Assembly (NCBI GenBank): GCA_002270465.1
Contig: NQOF01000010.1
Location: forward strand, 1 to 64,000
Origin: Blautia hominis
GTDB lineage: Bacteria > Bacillota > Clostridia > Lachnospirales > Lachnospiraceae
DNA: 64,000 bases
Direction: 5' to 3'
Position numbers and translations under genes: made by a program. The notes beneath the pieces are model-generated. The model ran no database searches. It was given only the letters and a program-made list of their open reading frames with translations, and was not told the origin of the DNA. The number at the start of each line of letters is the position of its first letter. Positions within the stretch are counted from its first letter, which is position 1. Shown in pieces: positions 26,101 through 33,770 of the stretch.

Positions 26101-27323
26101 ATACATCATACATGACAGATAATGTAGACAGGCTTTTTGATGAAGCGATTGAGGAAGGTCTCATTGATGAAATGATCGTGGTAATACCAAACAGTGCGGA
26201 GAGCAGTTGGTGGAGAGGTGACTGGGAGAAGATGGTCACAGATGAGATAGTGCCCATGATGGATGCGGGGTACAGGACGATCCGGGATGCCAGATACCGT
26301 TTGACAGCAGGAGCATCCATGGGCGGACAGGGGGCTTATGGCCTGGCTCTGCGCAATCCTGATCTGTTTTCAGGTGCAGTCAGCTTCTTCGGAGCGTTCA
26401 GTATGGGTGGTGACTACAGCCCAAATAAAATTGTACAGGAGGTATCAACAGAATACCTGCAGTATTTTTCCATGTATTTTATGTGCGGAAACCAGGATCT
26501 CTATGGCTTCGGCGTTCCGGCCATTGAACTGGATGCCGCTCTTACGGAACGTGGTGTGGAGCATTGCTTCTTCATTGAGAACGGGGACCACAACAGTGAA
26601 TTTTATATCCCTTACTTCAAATCCGCATTTTCTTATGTGAGAGATCATATGTATCAGGCAGACGAAGCGGTGACAGAGCAGATTGGCGGTTCGGCGGTTC
26701 TGGAAAATACAGATGGAAAGGCCATTGTAAAGGCCGGGATCAAAGTTGAGGACAGCATCAGCAGTTATATGAATAAGATACCGGAATCCATATACACAGA
26801 GAATGAAGCTCCGTCACTCTCCATACCGGTTACCCTTGCGGTCACACAGGGAGGTAAAACCGTATACACCGCATCTGAACGGGACTATACGGCAGACGGT
26901 TCTGCAGAAGACAGTTTTTCTTATGACATAACAGGCAGTATCAACCCGGATGAAGCATATGATGTGAGCTGGACGGCTGCTGTTTTTGATAAGACAGTGG
27001 AATTGGCACATGTAAGTGTTGAGAAAAAGGATGATGGCAAGGACCCGTCTGATGATGGAAAAGATGACGGCAAGGACGATGGCAAGGATGATGGTAAAGA
27101 CGACGGAAAAGATGACGGCAAAGGCGGAGATAAAAAAACTCCCGGTACAAAACCTTCCGATCAGGGAGGTGGTACAGGAAGCAAGGGGACTAAGACAACA
27201 AGTGCCGGCAATGCCAAGACAGGAGACGAGACACCGATTGTACTTTATCTCATATTAGCTGCCACAGGACTGGGCGGGATCGGCCTTGTAATAAAAAAGA
27301 AAAAACAGGTCCGCAAGTCATAA
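23112..27323 (+). CDS. Large wall-anchored double-esterase protein
   Basis: A 1403-residue surface protein. The order is: signal peptide (1-30); a first esterase-D-like alpha/beta hydrolase (about 35-165 and 400-480), whose nucleophile elbow reads GTGVGG instead of GxSxGG; a 14-residue tandem repeat tract (about 200-395) inserted inside that fold; a jelly-roll carbohydrate-binding-like domain (about 655-820); and a second esterase domain (about 940-1190) with intact GASMGG, CGNQD and GDHN for the Ser-Asp-His triad. Then come an Ig-like segment, DDGK repeats and a C-terminal sorting signal (NAKTGDE, hydrophobic helix, KKKKQ). It probably deacylates a polysaccharide at the cell surface. The start at 23112 follows an AGGAGG site. 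Confidence 0.85.
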   Translation: MKRKIVTVLLTLSMVLSSIISPLEIKAKTEAADNQSVEWNGNTCEYQVVLPEGYDPDGGLQYPVMYLLPEDGLGNYPEGMEDVLQETMSGEKGMDMILVKPVFTMDMDVRQVMDLVAADVDARYNTVPGAANRAVVGTGVGGYLAYILGLTETKESEDREDPKEAEEQSEETAGQPETDVDSRAGQDNEENTDIDKSDPSDSDTQDSGKTEEADTQNPQESGKSEEADTQNPQESGKSEEADAQNLQESGKSEEADAQNLQGTGKTVETDVQNLQGTGETVETDIQNLQGTGKTVETDVQNLRGTGKTTEADTQNLQGTGKTAEINAQIPQTPQDTGKTAEIDAQTPQESGKNAETDAQTPQESESNEDTDAQTPQESEKNTDMNAQKPQETDTDAPETLDAQQKVIAGTPLTTPKTFGMIASIRGDFVSSENPWYEIYGDVYDYLVQCQNAKKGFYNSFYTYMDAPAGDGWTNMAHSTSDMGALFISWEKSISFDYHEFTVRTGSYSAKYLQESLERVVSRMTNRFFSGMASGNVSLKKAALTGNDKTAEVNYSIEIGNRYAEFFRGGNSKMDITIAVLDPSTKEVLYDTTISQTINGPGKYEGGVKVPNKVNKTSSTIQMYADLLGVRLDLDTATLIRIQDTGESEDEQQIDLMGDWYFNYVGLSDPFQADTLTAEEYESWSVVQPALANWEQGFGNITKIWYMNTGWGWYARTFELPEDFTKENLTLSIGYMDDRGEVFVNGKRVGGTGVKEDGSSTGDTTWAVLSKFSIDPSILNYGGTNTVYVHVYNDPPYGGGGWYSGPVGLYSQAAYNKLQGLPSRVPEKEVKESVTEAVAYQNTCLEEGKIEDYANTIAEDYFSSGNKKEDRLKEAEALINENDITGIEDTGITIFETEDKEGVTSYLYNAERKITFADGNIQEIKFQDTYISRDDRIYMYGNHSRFFETSYDSAYAASAAGVEGTAEEKYLVYLPEGYFESDRNYPTTYLLHQFNSDHTSYMTDNVDRLFDEAIEEGLIDEMIVVIPNSAESSWWRGDWEKMVTDEIVPMMDAGYRTIRDARYRLTAGASMGGQGAYGLALRNPDLFSGAVSFFGAFSMGGDYSPNKIVQEVSTEYLQYFSMYFMCGNQDLYGFGVPAIELDAALTERGVEHCFFIENGDHNSEFYIPYFKSAFSYVRDHMYQADEAVTEQIGGSAVLENTDGKAIVKAGIKVEDSISSYMNKIPESIYTENEAPSLSIPVTLAVTQGGKTVYTASERDYTADGSAEDSFSYDITGSINPDEAYDVSWTAAVFDKTVELAHVSVEKKDDGKDPSDDGKDDGKDDGKDDGKDDGKDDGKGGDKKTPGTKPSDQGGGTGSKGTKTTSAGNAKTGDETPIVLYLILAATGLGGIGLVIKKKKQVRKS
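23728..24300 (+). repeat. In-gene 42-bp tandem repeats
   Basis: About 13 copies of a 42-base unit encode 14-residue repeats such as ESGKSEEADAQNLQ and GTGKTVETDVQNLQ. The copies are imperfect; the first few are nearly identical, suggesting recent expansion. They code for a flexible acidic linker. The antisense strand is also open through the tract, which is a by-product of the repeat. Confidence 0.9.
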
Positions 27324-27362
27324 TATTTTGAGTTCTGTAAATATTATATAGGAAGGAAGTGG

Positions 27363-27394
27363 CAGCCCGACAGACAAATCCGTCTGCCGGGCTG
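27363..27394 (+). terminator. Stem-loop after the esterase gene
   Basis: CAGCCCGACAGAC (27363-27375) and GTCTGCCGGGCTG (27382-27394) form a 13-bp stem with one mismatch. A weakly T-rich stretch follows, so termination is likely but not textbook. Confidence 0.45.
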
Positions 27395-27456
27395 GTCCAT
27401 TTAGATGGGAAGCACGCAGAAAGGCTTATTTTTTGCCAAAATTTCGAGAAAACCTG

Positions 27457-27485
27457 TTGACATGCCCGGATAAGTGTAATATAAT
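27457..27485 (+). promoter_or_regulatory. Promoter of rplM-rpsI
   Basis: TTGACA (27457-27462) and TATAAT (27480-27485) with a 17-base spacer, a perfect sigma-A promoter as expected for ribosomal protein genes. Confidence 0.92.
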
Positions 27486-27491
27486 ATCTCA

Positions 27492-27590
27492 ATGTGACGT
27501 AGTGCGAAAATACCTAGCCAAAAGCCCCGGTATGGTATTTTTCATTATAAATTTATGAATTTGAATATTACTGTATATGCTGAAAATTAG
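27492..27590 (+). promoter_or_regulatory. Probable L13 leader RNA
   Basis: The leader between promoter and rplM contains GAAAATACC (27507-27515) and GGTATTTTTC (27534-27543), which pair as a stem around a purine-rich loop. Firmicutes rplM genes commonly carry an autoregulatory L13 leader in this position. The stem is visible; assignment to that family is inference and needs a covariance-model search. Confidence 0.5.
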
Positions 27591-27601
27591 GAGGTAAAAC
27601 C

Positions 27602-28030
27602 ATGAACACTTATATGGCTAATCCGGATAAGATTGAAAGAAAATGGTATGTAGTGGACGCTGAAGGCAAAACCTTAGGCCGCCTTGCATCTGAAGTAGCT
27701 AAAGTTTTAAGAGGAAAAAACAAACCAGTTTTCACTCCTCATGTTGATACAGGTGATTATGTAATCATCGTTAACGCTGAGAAAGTAAGCGTAACTGGTA
27801 AGAAATTAGACCAGAAGATTTATTATCATCACTCTGACTATGTTGGCGGAATGAAAGAGACCACATTGAGAGAAATGATGGCTAAAAAGCCGGAAAAGGT
27901 TCTTGAACTCGCTGTTAAGGGAATGCTTCCGAAAGGACCTTTAGGAAGATCCATGATCAAAAAGCTGCACGTTTACGCAGGACCGGAACACAAGAATGCA
28001 GCTCAGAAGCCAGAAGTATTAACATTTTAA
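27602..28030 (+). CDS. rplM: 50S ribosomal protein L13
   Basis: A 142-residue L13, the usual bacterial length. Conserved segments [34 protein letters not shown] and [21 protein letters not shown] are present. A GGAGG site lies eight bases before the ATG. It is the first gene of the rplM-rpsI operon, led by a consensus promoter and a structured leader. Confidence 0.98.
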   Translation: MNTYMANPDKIERKWYVVDAEGKTLGRLASEVAKVLRGKNKPVFTPHVDTGDYVIIVNAEKVSVTGKKLDQKIYYHHSDYVGGMKETTLREMMAKKPEKVLELAVKGMLPKGPLGRSMIKKLHVYAGPEHKNAAQKPEVLTF

Positions 28031-28046
28031 TAGGAGGTAGAGAACA

Positions 28047-28439
28047 TTGGCTAGTACAAAATTCTATGGAACAGGAAGAAGAAAATCATCTGTAGCTCGT
28101 GTTTACTTAGTACCGGGAACAGGTAAGATCACTATCAATAAAAGAGACATTGATGAATATTTCGGATTAGAGACACTGAAAGTTGTTGTTCGTCAGCCCT
28201 TAGTGGCAACTGAGACAGCAGACAAATTTGACGTGTTAGTAAACGTTCATGGCGGTGGATTTACAGGACAGGCTGGTGCTATCCGTCACGGAATCTCCAG
28301 AGCATTACTGGAGGCAGATGCTGAGTACAGACCAGTATTAAAATCCGCTGGTTACCTGACTCGTGACCCGAGAATGAAAGAGAGAAAGAAATACGGTCTC
28401 AAAGCAGCTCGTCGTGCACCGCAGTTCAGCAAACGATAA
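28047..28439 (+). CDS. rpsI: 30S ribosomal protein S9
   Basis: A 130-residue S9, normal in length. It starts at TTG (28047) after a TAGGAGGTAG ribosome site. Family landmarks are [13 protein letters not shown] at the N-terminus, [19 protein letters not shown] in the middle and the C-terminal RRAPQFSKR tail, whose last arginine contacts P-site tRNA. The two-gene operon ends at the hairpin at 28465. Confidence 0.98.
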   Translation: MASTKFYGTGRRKSSVARVYLVPGTGKITINKRDIDEYFGLETLKVVVRQPLVATETADKFDVLVNVHGGGFTGQAGAIRHGISRALLEADAEYRPVLKSAGYLTRDPRMKERKKYGLKAARRAPQFSKR

Positions 28440-28464
28440 TAAAGAACTTTATAAGAGAATTGTC

Positions 28465-28503
28465 AGAACCCTTGAAAATGCAGTATTTTCAAGGGTTCTT
28501 TTA
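28465..28503 (+). terminator. rplM-rpsI terminator
   Basis: AGAACCCTTGAAAAT (28465-28479) and ATTTTCAAGGGTTCT (28485-28499) form a perfect 15-bp stem followed by TTTTA. Confidence 0.95.
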
Positions 28504-28551
28504 TATTTCGGATGGTCATAAAGCAATATAAAAAGATATGGAAATATGTGG

Positions 28552-28584
28552 GTAACTGACAGGTAACTAACACGTAAGTGACAA
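28552..28584. repeat. Three 11-bp direct repeats, possible regulator site
   Basis: GTAACTGACAG, GTAACTAACAC and GTAAGTGACAA follow each other without gaps, one helical turn apart. Slightly downstream, ATGTCTTATG and CATAAGACAT (28603-28632) form an inverted repeat. Such helically phased repeats are typical of protein-binding sites. The LytTR regulator encoded at 30360 is a candidate binder, by proximity only. Confidence 0.4.
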
Positions 28585-28759
28585 ACAGAAAAAAGTTTTT
28601 ATCATGTCTTATGTAAGACTGAGCATAAGACATAAAAAGATATTTAATGAAAAGAAATAAAGAATTGTATGAAATTGGATAATATGATAAAATTCGACTA
28701 TGGAACAATCGTGTTACAGGGTGTGTTGACCTCATTCTAAAAGAATGGGGGTGATGCCT

Positions 28760-28849
28760 ATGAAAAATCATTTTGATTTTAAGGATTTAATGACCTTCGG
28801 TCTTTTCCTTTTGGCATTACTTACATTCGTTTTTACGTTTTGTAAGTAG
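28760..28849 (+). CDS. Small hydrophobic type I toxin (holin-like)
   Basis: A 29-residue peptide of the putative holin-like toxin type. A short polar N-terminus (MKNHFDFKDLMTFG) is followed by one membrane helix (LFLLALLTFVFTF) and ends CK. GGGGGTGA lies five bases before the ATG. The downstream DNA carries a convergent promoter and terminator for an antisense RNA (28861-28947), the normal arrangement of TxpA- or Fst-like toxin-antitoxin pairs. Overproduction would be expected to damage the cell membrane. It lies alone between rpsI and the CPBP-AgrAC cluster. Confidence 0.8.
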   Translation: MKNHFDFKDLMTFGLFLLALLTFVFTFCK

Positions 28850-28860
28850 CTATACATAGC

Positions 28861-28947
28861 AAAAACCACCCTGATACTTGGTCGGTTCGGGTGGCTTTGC
28901 TATCTCATTAATCGGTCAACCACCTTGTGGGCGGTTGTTCCTTTTCT
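28861..28947 (-). ncRNA. Probable antisense antitoxin RNA
   Basis: A minus-strand transcript of about 87 nt is predicted from the promoter at 28982-28954 to the hairpin CCACCC/GGGTGG (28894-28866) followed by five T residues. It is complementary to the 3' untranslated part of the toxin message rather than to its coding region, as in txpA/ratA-type pairs. A second hairpin, AACCGCC/GGTGGTT, lies near its 5' end. The existence of the RNA is inferred from these signals. Confidence 0.65.
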
Positions 28948-28953
28948 ATCTAT

Positions 28954-28982
28954 AATATAACATAAGGGTTCATTCAATTCAA
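28954..28982 (-). promoter_or_regulatory. Promoter of the antitoxin RNA
   Basis: On the minus strand TTGAAT (28982-28977) and TATATT (28959-28954) lie 17 bases apart, directed toward the toxin gene. Confidence 0.7.
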
Positions 28983-29147
28983 CACAAAATTGAGATATAA
29001 AGCAGCATCAAATCGTAAGAAGAGGAATAGAATCAGTACGAATGGAGATATTTTTGGTTTCCATAGGCCATAATCTCTATAAATAACATAATAAGCAGAA
29101 GAGACTACAGAAAGCAGCCTAAAAAGAAGAAGCAGTAATCTGTGGGG

Positions 29148-29171
29148 AAGGGGCTTTTTTCACAGCCCCTT
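29148..29171. terminator. Stem-loop after the CPBP gene
   Basis: AAGGGGCT and AGCCCCTT form an eight-base perfect stem just past the stop of the minus-strand CPBP gene. Its T run is on the + side, so its efficiency as a terminator for that gene is uncertain. The stretch 28985-29147 holds nothing else I can identify. Confidence 0.45.
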
Positions 29172-29182
29172 TTGCATGTCTT

Positions 29183-30244
29183 CTATTGAACAGAATTCGC
29201 TGCTTCCGCCGCCGCAGCATCTGCCCGTTCATCCATAGTCGGTATTCTGTTCTTGCGGTCCCTGAAAACCTTTGAGGCCAGAAAGCCCAGAAACAGAAGA
29301 GAATTCACGATCAGCAGGAATACAACGTCATTCCAGGTGATTGTCTGGTTGGAGATTACTTCTGCTGAAAAGGTGCCCGTGGCAACCAGGGCCATATTAT
29401 TGTTTAAGTAATGGGCAATTACAACCACCCAAATATTATTGGTCTTCATATAGGCATAGGCAAAGAATACTCCCAATGTTACACAGGTAATGAGCTGGGA
29501 AGCTACACTGATAATTCCCATGGATGGGGAAGTATAGTAAAAGAAATTTAGGGGCAGATGCCAGAAGCCCCAGATAAGTCCCAGCAGTATAACACCTTTT
29601 CTCATACCGAATTTCTTCTGTAAAAGCGGCTGGAGATAATAGCGCCATCCGTATTCCTCGCCGAAGAATGCAGAGAAACTGAGGTAAAAGCTGGGTATGA
29701 AAGTAGCCATTACAATCCAGGCGGTTGGATTCTTGAAGATATCTGCAAAGTAGCCAATCTGGCCGCTGATGCCGTAAGAGACAGCCAGTCTGAGTATATA
29801 CAGCGCCAGAAAGAGCAGAGACATAAGGAATGTCAGCTTCCATTTGCCGCCTTTCATGCCGTAAGCCTTGCGCCGCGCGGAACCTTCGATAAAATACAGG
29901 ATCCACAGTACAAGGGAACCGCCTATCATCAGCCACTGGCTCATGATTGCCCAGATAGTGGAAGAGGAGAAAACACTTCCAATAGCAGCAACTACCAGCG
30001 CAGCAGTAAGCAGAATAAATCCAATAAAAAAGCGGCGCGGCAGTAAAGCATCTCCTTTTCGTGTGATCAATGCCGCCAGCATAACACCTGCCGCAGGATA
30101 ATACATTTGGGCATTGGGAAATATGGAGAGGCTGGCCCCTTTACTATATCCAAAGCCCATAAAAATTCCAAGAATAAATGGCAGCAAATAGGCAACTGCC
30201 AGAAAAATAATAATCTGTTTTTTGGTTTTTTCTTTCATTTTCAT
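29183..30244 (-). CDS. CPBP-family intramembrane metalloprotease
   Basis: A 353-residue membrane protein with eight or more helices and the CPBP (Abi/CAAX protease) motifs: EEYGWRYYLQPLL (Glu-Glu and Arg, near residue 195), FWHLPLNF (His, near 230) and HYLNN (near 280). These glutamates and histidines form the metal site of the family. Members process prenylated proteins or act as immunity and peptide-processing factors in bacteriocin loci. Lying after an AgrA/AgrC-like pair in the same direction, it may mature or neutralise a signal peptide. No peptide gene was found nearby. Confidence 0.88.
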   Translation of the reverse strand: MKMKEKTKKQIIIFLAVAYLLPFILGIFMGFGYSKGASLSIFPNAQMYYPAAGVMLAALITRKGDALLPRRFFIGFILLTAALVVAAIGSVFSSSTIWAIMSQWLMIGGSLVLWILYFIEGSARRKAYGMKGGKWKLTFLMSLLFLALYILRLAVSYGISGQIGYFADIFKNPTAWIVMATFIPSFYLSFSAFFGEEYGWRYYLQPLLQKKFGMRKGVILLGLIWGFWHLPLNFFYYTSPSMGIISVASQLITCVTLGVFFAYAYMKTNNIWVVVIAHYLNNNMALVATGTFSAEVISNQTITWNDVVFLLIVNSLLFLGFLASKVFRDRKNRIPTMDERADAAAAEAANSVQ

Positions 30245-30359
30245 TATCTTCTCCTCTTACATTTAATTTGTTGCCGTTACTCTAACACAGATAAGGAGAA
30301 GAATGATAAATGTTTCGTAAATGGTATAGAATGCTTCGCAAACGGAATCAAAATATCTG

Positions 30360-31082
30360 TTATGGCAGATTCAGTTTCGCCCTGCGGGATAGCAGGCAAT
30401 GTTCCCCGTTGGTTAATTCTACAAAATTTTCTTTTAGATGAATCTTGTGAATATGCTCCCGGTTGACCAGATAACCACGGTGGCAGCGCCAGAATCCTTT
30501 TCCCAATTCTTCTTCGATAGCTGTAAGGCAGCCATAGAATTCTACGGTTTCGTTAAGCAGGCGCAGAAGCACCAGATGCTTTCTCCCGATTGCTTCCAAA
30601 TAGAGAATCTGAGAAAGGGGGATATGCCGGATAGTATCTGCCATTTTCAGGGGGTAATAAGGTGTGTCCTCCTTTGGTTCAGCCAAAATCCGTTTCTCAG
30701 CGTTTGCAAGGCAGCTCTGGATCCGGCTTTTGATTCGATCCTCATCTCCTTTTACCACATAATCCATTGCTTCTAATTGATAGCGAAATGTTTCGGCGGC
30801 TAAGTCCTCATGTGCGGTGATAAAGATAATAAATCCCCGGGAGTCCAGACTGCGGATTTTACGGGCCAGTTCAAATCCGTTCATTGAGCCGGGAAAGTCA
30901 ACGTCCAGAAAGTAGATGCCCCGGTGGCATTTACCGCTTATTTCCACCAGCAGTTCTTCCGGAGCTGTGAAAGTCTGTATGGGGCCCATGTCGTAGGCGG
31001 CAATCATGACCTGGTCCGAAACCAGCTTTTTCAACTGGGATAACAGCAAAGTTTCATCATCACATATGTAGATTGGTATCAT
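30360..31082 (-). CDS. LytTR response regulator (AgrA-like)
   Basis: A 240-residue response regulator with an N-terminal receiver domain (phosphoacceptor aspartate in YFLDVDFPG, near residue 56) and a C-terminal LytTR DNA-binding domain (about 135-238; LYLEAIGRKHLVLL, FWRCHRGYLVNREHI). LytTR regulators bind pairs of direct repeats and often control quorum sensing, bacteriocins or virulence. Its gene follows the GHKL kinase gene by 18 bases. Possible targets include the three-repeat array at 28552. Confidence 0.93.
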   Translation of the reverse strand: MIPIYICDDETLLLSQLKKLVSDQVMIAAYDMGPIQTFTAPEELLVEISGKCHRGIYFLDVDFPGSMNGFELARKIRSLDSRGFIIFITAHEDLAAETFRYQLEAMDYVVKGDEDRIKSRIQSCLANAEKRILAEPKEDTPYYPLKMADTIRHIPLSQILYLEAIGRKHLVLLRLLNETVEFYGCLTAIEEELGKGFWRCHRGYLVNREHIHKIHLKENFVELTNGEHCLLSRRAKLNLP

Positions 31083-31100
31083 CGGTGTTGCCTCCTTATT

Positions 31101-32465
31101 TCAGTATTCATTTAGCGGAAGCCTGATTTCGTAATGGAACATATCATCTTTCAGGTTCATGTTGGTAATGCAGCCGGGGTACTTCCGTGTGATTTTCCGA
31201 AGGCTCATCAGCCCGGTGCCGCGGCTGTCTCCTTTGGTTGTATAGTTGTCATGGCTCATTTTAACCAGATCAGGTTGTTCTGCATAGGAATTGGCAACAG
31301 CAGCAAGAAGCTGTGTCTCCGTCTGCAGCAATACCAGGCTGATACGTGGCTTTTTACTTATTTTCGCCGCCTCAAAGGCATTATCCAGCAAAATCCCCAG
31401 ACTCCGCAGCAAGTCCTGCTGCTGCATCCCTTCTGAAACGACCGGGTAGAGAACTTCTACATTGGTCGAAATACCAGCCTGCTGCATTCGGGCAAGCTTG
31501 GAAGTTACCAGACTCCGAAGAGGCGGGAGCTGTATTCGATTAACCGCTTCCAGATTCTTTATCTCATCCCCCAGCCTTTCATCAAAATAGCTGCTGGTAT
31601 TGCGCATAAAATCCTGAATCCCTTTCAGATCCCCATCTCTGGCCTGTAATGACATTCCAGCCATCAGATTAATGAAATCATGGCGGAAAGAGCGCATTTC
31701 CTGCTGAAGTTCTTCCAGCAGAGCCAGATGGGACTGCTGCTGGAGAATAATATTTTCCTGGGCTTTTACACGTTCCTTGTTGGCTTGATACATGGCTGTA
31801 AACTGAAGAAAAAACAGTGCCAGCGCAATCAGGGCAACGGAATAAGACGCGGTGAGCAGTGAAACTTTTTCCACTGGAAACAGCAGCCGGATTATGGTAT
31901 AGATGTGCATCAGCAGCAGACTGATGATGAAAGTAATGGCTGCCCGGATGCGGTTTGTGAACAAAACCCCCAAGTAACCACTAAATTCTAACTTCCTCAG
32001 CAGCAATGCAATTGACAGAGAAGATATCATCATTATGGCATGAGGAATAACAGACACGATTATGCTGTACAGATAAATATTGTCCATTTCAGGAGTATAA
32101 TTCGTAAATACTTCTTCTGCCAGAGAGCCAAGGGTGAAAACCACAAAATGTGCCAGCGCCGCAGCCGTAATCGTCCGAAGCACATTCTGGCGGTAAGTCC
32201 AGATGAGCAGAAATATCAGGATAACTACGTGAAGGGTATATAAGTAAATATTCCAACTGATGATAAAGGATTCATCATCAATTACACCCTGTATCAGAAG
32301 TTGATTGGCTACTACCTGGATTAAGTAATAAATGGTACAGAATAGTACGGCGTTCTTCTTGTGTATTTTTTCACCCAACATACGTACAGTCAGAACATAT
32401 ATGCCCAGAGAGTAGCAAGTCGACATAAAGAGAAGTGTACCCCAGACGAAAATAAAATCAAACAT
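31101..32465 (-). CDS. GHKL sensor histidine kinase (AgrC-like)
   Basis: A 454-residue kinase with six or seven N-terminal membrane helices (about residues 1-225), the dimerisation and phosphoacceptor region EMRSFRHDFINLMAGM (near 258), and a GHKL ATPase domain with LLDNAFEAA and GTGLMSLRKI. This is the layout of AgrC/ComD-type peptide-pheromone receptors. The RHDFIN histidine is the expected phosphorylation site. It forms an operon with the LytTR regulator and probably the CPBP protease. The ligand is unknown. Confidence 0.92.
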   Translation of the reverse strand: MFDFIFVWGTLLFMSTCYSLGIYVLTVRMLGEKIHKKNAVLFCTIYYLIQVVANQLLIQGVIDDESFIISWNIYLYTLHVVILIFLLIWTYRQNVLRTITAAALAHFVVFTLGSLAEEVFTNYTPEMDNIYLYSIIVSVIPHAIMMISSLSIALLLRKLEFSGYLGVLFTNRIRAAITFIISLLLMHIYTIIRLLFPVEKVSLLTASYSVALIALALFFLQFTAMYQANKERVKAQENIILQQQSHLALLEELQQEMRSFRHDFINLMAGMSLQARDGDLKGIQDFMRNTSSYFDERLGDEIKNLEAVNRIQLPPLRSLVTSKLARMQQAGISTNVEVLYPVVSEGMQQQDLLRSLGILLDNAFEAAKISKKPRISLVLLQTETQLLAAVANSYAEQPDLVKMSHDNYTTKGDSRGTGLMSLRKITRKYPGCITNMNLKDDMFHYEIRLPLNEY

Positions 32466-32633
32466 TTCTACTTCCTTTCGTTTGTCTTACGTTATGTAAT
32501 AAGTAAACCACAGATAAACATGAAATAAAAGTGTATTTTTATCCAATGAAAACTTTTTTTGATGTAGGGGTGTGTTAAAATAAATTAAAAGAACAGAGAG
32601 AATTACAGAATTTATTGAAAGGGCGGAAGCCAT

Positions 32634-33218
32634 ATGAAAAAGGGAAGGATTGTCATAATCACAGGAGCCCCCGGAACCGGGAAAACGACAACAGCATCGA
32701 TGACTGCCAAAGAATCCAGTCTGGAAAAGTCAGTACATATGCATACAGATGACTTTTATCATTATCTTAGCAAAGGAGCAATACCTCCGCATTTACCAGG
32801 ATCCAATGGACAAAATGTAATCGTTATGGAAGCTTTCCTAGAAGCTGCAAAACGTTATGTGCGCGGAGGCTATGATGTGATTGTGGACGGAATCATAGGC
32901 CCCTGGTTTTTAGAGCCATGGTTAAAAGCCGTGCAGGATGGCTACGAGGTGCATTACATTATATTGAGAGCCAATAAAGAGGAAACTATGAAACGCGCTG
33001 TTGGACGGGATAAACTGGACAGGGAAACCAACATGGAACTGGTGGAAATAATGTGGGAGCAATTCAATGATCTGGGGTGTTATGAACCTTATGTTATGGA
33101 CATAACAGATTGCTCTGTTGAAGAAACAGCGTCTATGATAATAGAAGTGGTTGAGAGTAAAACGCGTTTACTGAGGGGGAATGGAAATGCTAAAGAAGAA
33201 ACTTCCTATTGGCATTGA
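32634..33218 (+). CDS. Small P-loop kinase/ATPase
   Basis: A 194-residue P-loop protein: Walker A GAPGTGKTT near residue 11, HTDDFYHYL (a likely substrate-binding aspartate pair) near 37, VIVDGIIGP (Walker B-like) near 81 and ILRANKEETMKRAVGRD (lid arginines) near 105. It resembles the shikimate-kinase-like and chloramphenicol-phosphotransferase-like nucleoside or antibiotic kinases, but the acceptor cannot be named. The C-terminal end beyond about residue 175 is poor in structure. It lies directly before a degraded ATPase/nuclease gene. Confidence 0.75.
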   Translation: MKKGRIVIITGAPGTGKTTTASMTAKESSLEKSVHMHTDDFYHYLSKGAIPPHLPGSNGQNVIVMEAFLEAAKRYVRGGYDVIVDGIIGPWFLEPWLKAVQDGYEVHYIILRANKEETMKRAVGRDKLDRETNMELVEIMWEQFNDLGCYEPYVMDITDCSVEETASMIIEVVESKTRLLRGNGNAKEETSYWH

Positions 33219-33411
33219 TAATTGAATTATCATTGAAGTGAAATATGCCCATGACGGTAATCTGGATGCTGCCTGCGGAGAAGCGTTAAAACAAATAGAA
33301 CATACCGGATACGAAGATGACTTGCAGGATGATGGGGTGAAGGATATCCTGAAATACGGTATTGCATGTTATAAAAAGCGGTGTAAGGTTATGCTGGCTG
33401 AAAAGATATGA
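33187..33411 (+). pseudogene. Gutted AAA-ATPase / PD-(D/E)XK gene
   Basis: The frame starts MLKKKLPIGIDN, the typical opening of the long AAA-ATPase-like / PD-(D/E)XK proteins common in Lachnospiraceae (usually 500-600 residues). It then meets a TGA at 33223 and continues, in the same frame, with the family's C-terminal nuclease end (IIIEVKYAHDGNLDAA, GYEDDLQDDGVKDILKYGIA, ending AEKI). All the ATPase centre and most of the nuclease are deleted. Its start overlaps the end of the preceding kinase gene. It is non-functional. Confidence 0.85.
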
Positions 33412-33436
33412 TAATGGTCTGTGAAATTAAAAAAGT

Positions 33437-33470
33437 AAGAACATTTTCTTAAAGTAAGTGTTCTTTTTTT
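33437..33470 (+). terminator. Terminator after the gutted gene
   Basis: AAGAACA and TGTTCTT pair around an inner CTTA/TAAG, followed by a run of seven T residues. Confidence 0.75.
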
Positions 33471-33770
33471 TATGATTAAACTGGATTAAAATGATTATTA
33501 TAGCTTTGGATTGTGCAAAGATAAAATTACAACAGTAGGCGGTTTGTAAAGGAGTTATTTCAATAACCACCCTGATGCTTGGTCGATTTTCGCCGCAATA
33601 ACCTGCACAAAGAGATTGCTGTGAATATAGTATTTGAGTATAATGATATTATATATGTAAAAAACGATCTTTCGTTAGCTGAAAAAGAGTTTTTGATAAT
33701 GAGATGGTAAATCAAAGATTATTGACTGTATATAACAGATAAACCGGCAGTGTATAATAAGACAGGGGGC
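33471..33770. other. Degenerate intergenic region
   Basis: A 22-base stretch at 33565-33586 (AACCACCCTGATGCTTGGTC) matches the conserved terminator/antitoxin segment of the type I system at 28861, but no toxin frame or second arm remains. It is probably a relic of a second copy. From about 33575 to 33709 a short frame ends IIYVKNDLSLAEKEFLIMRW; it has no ribosome site and I do not recognise it. The rest shows no gene. Confidence 0.5.
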
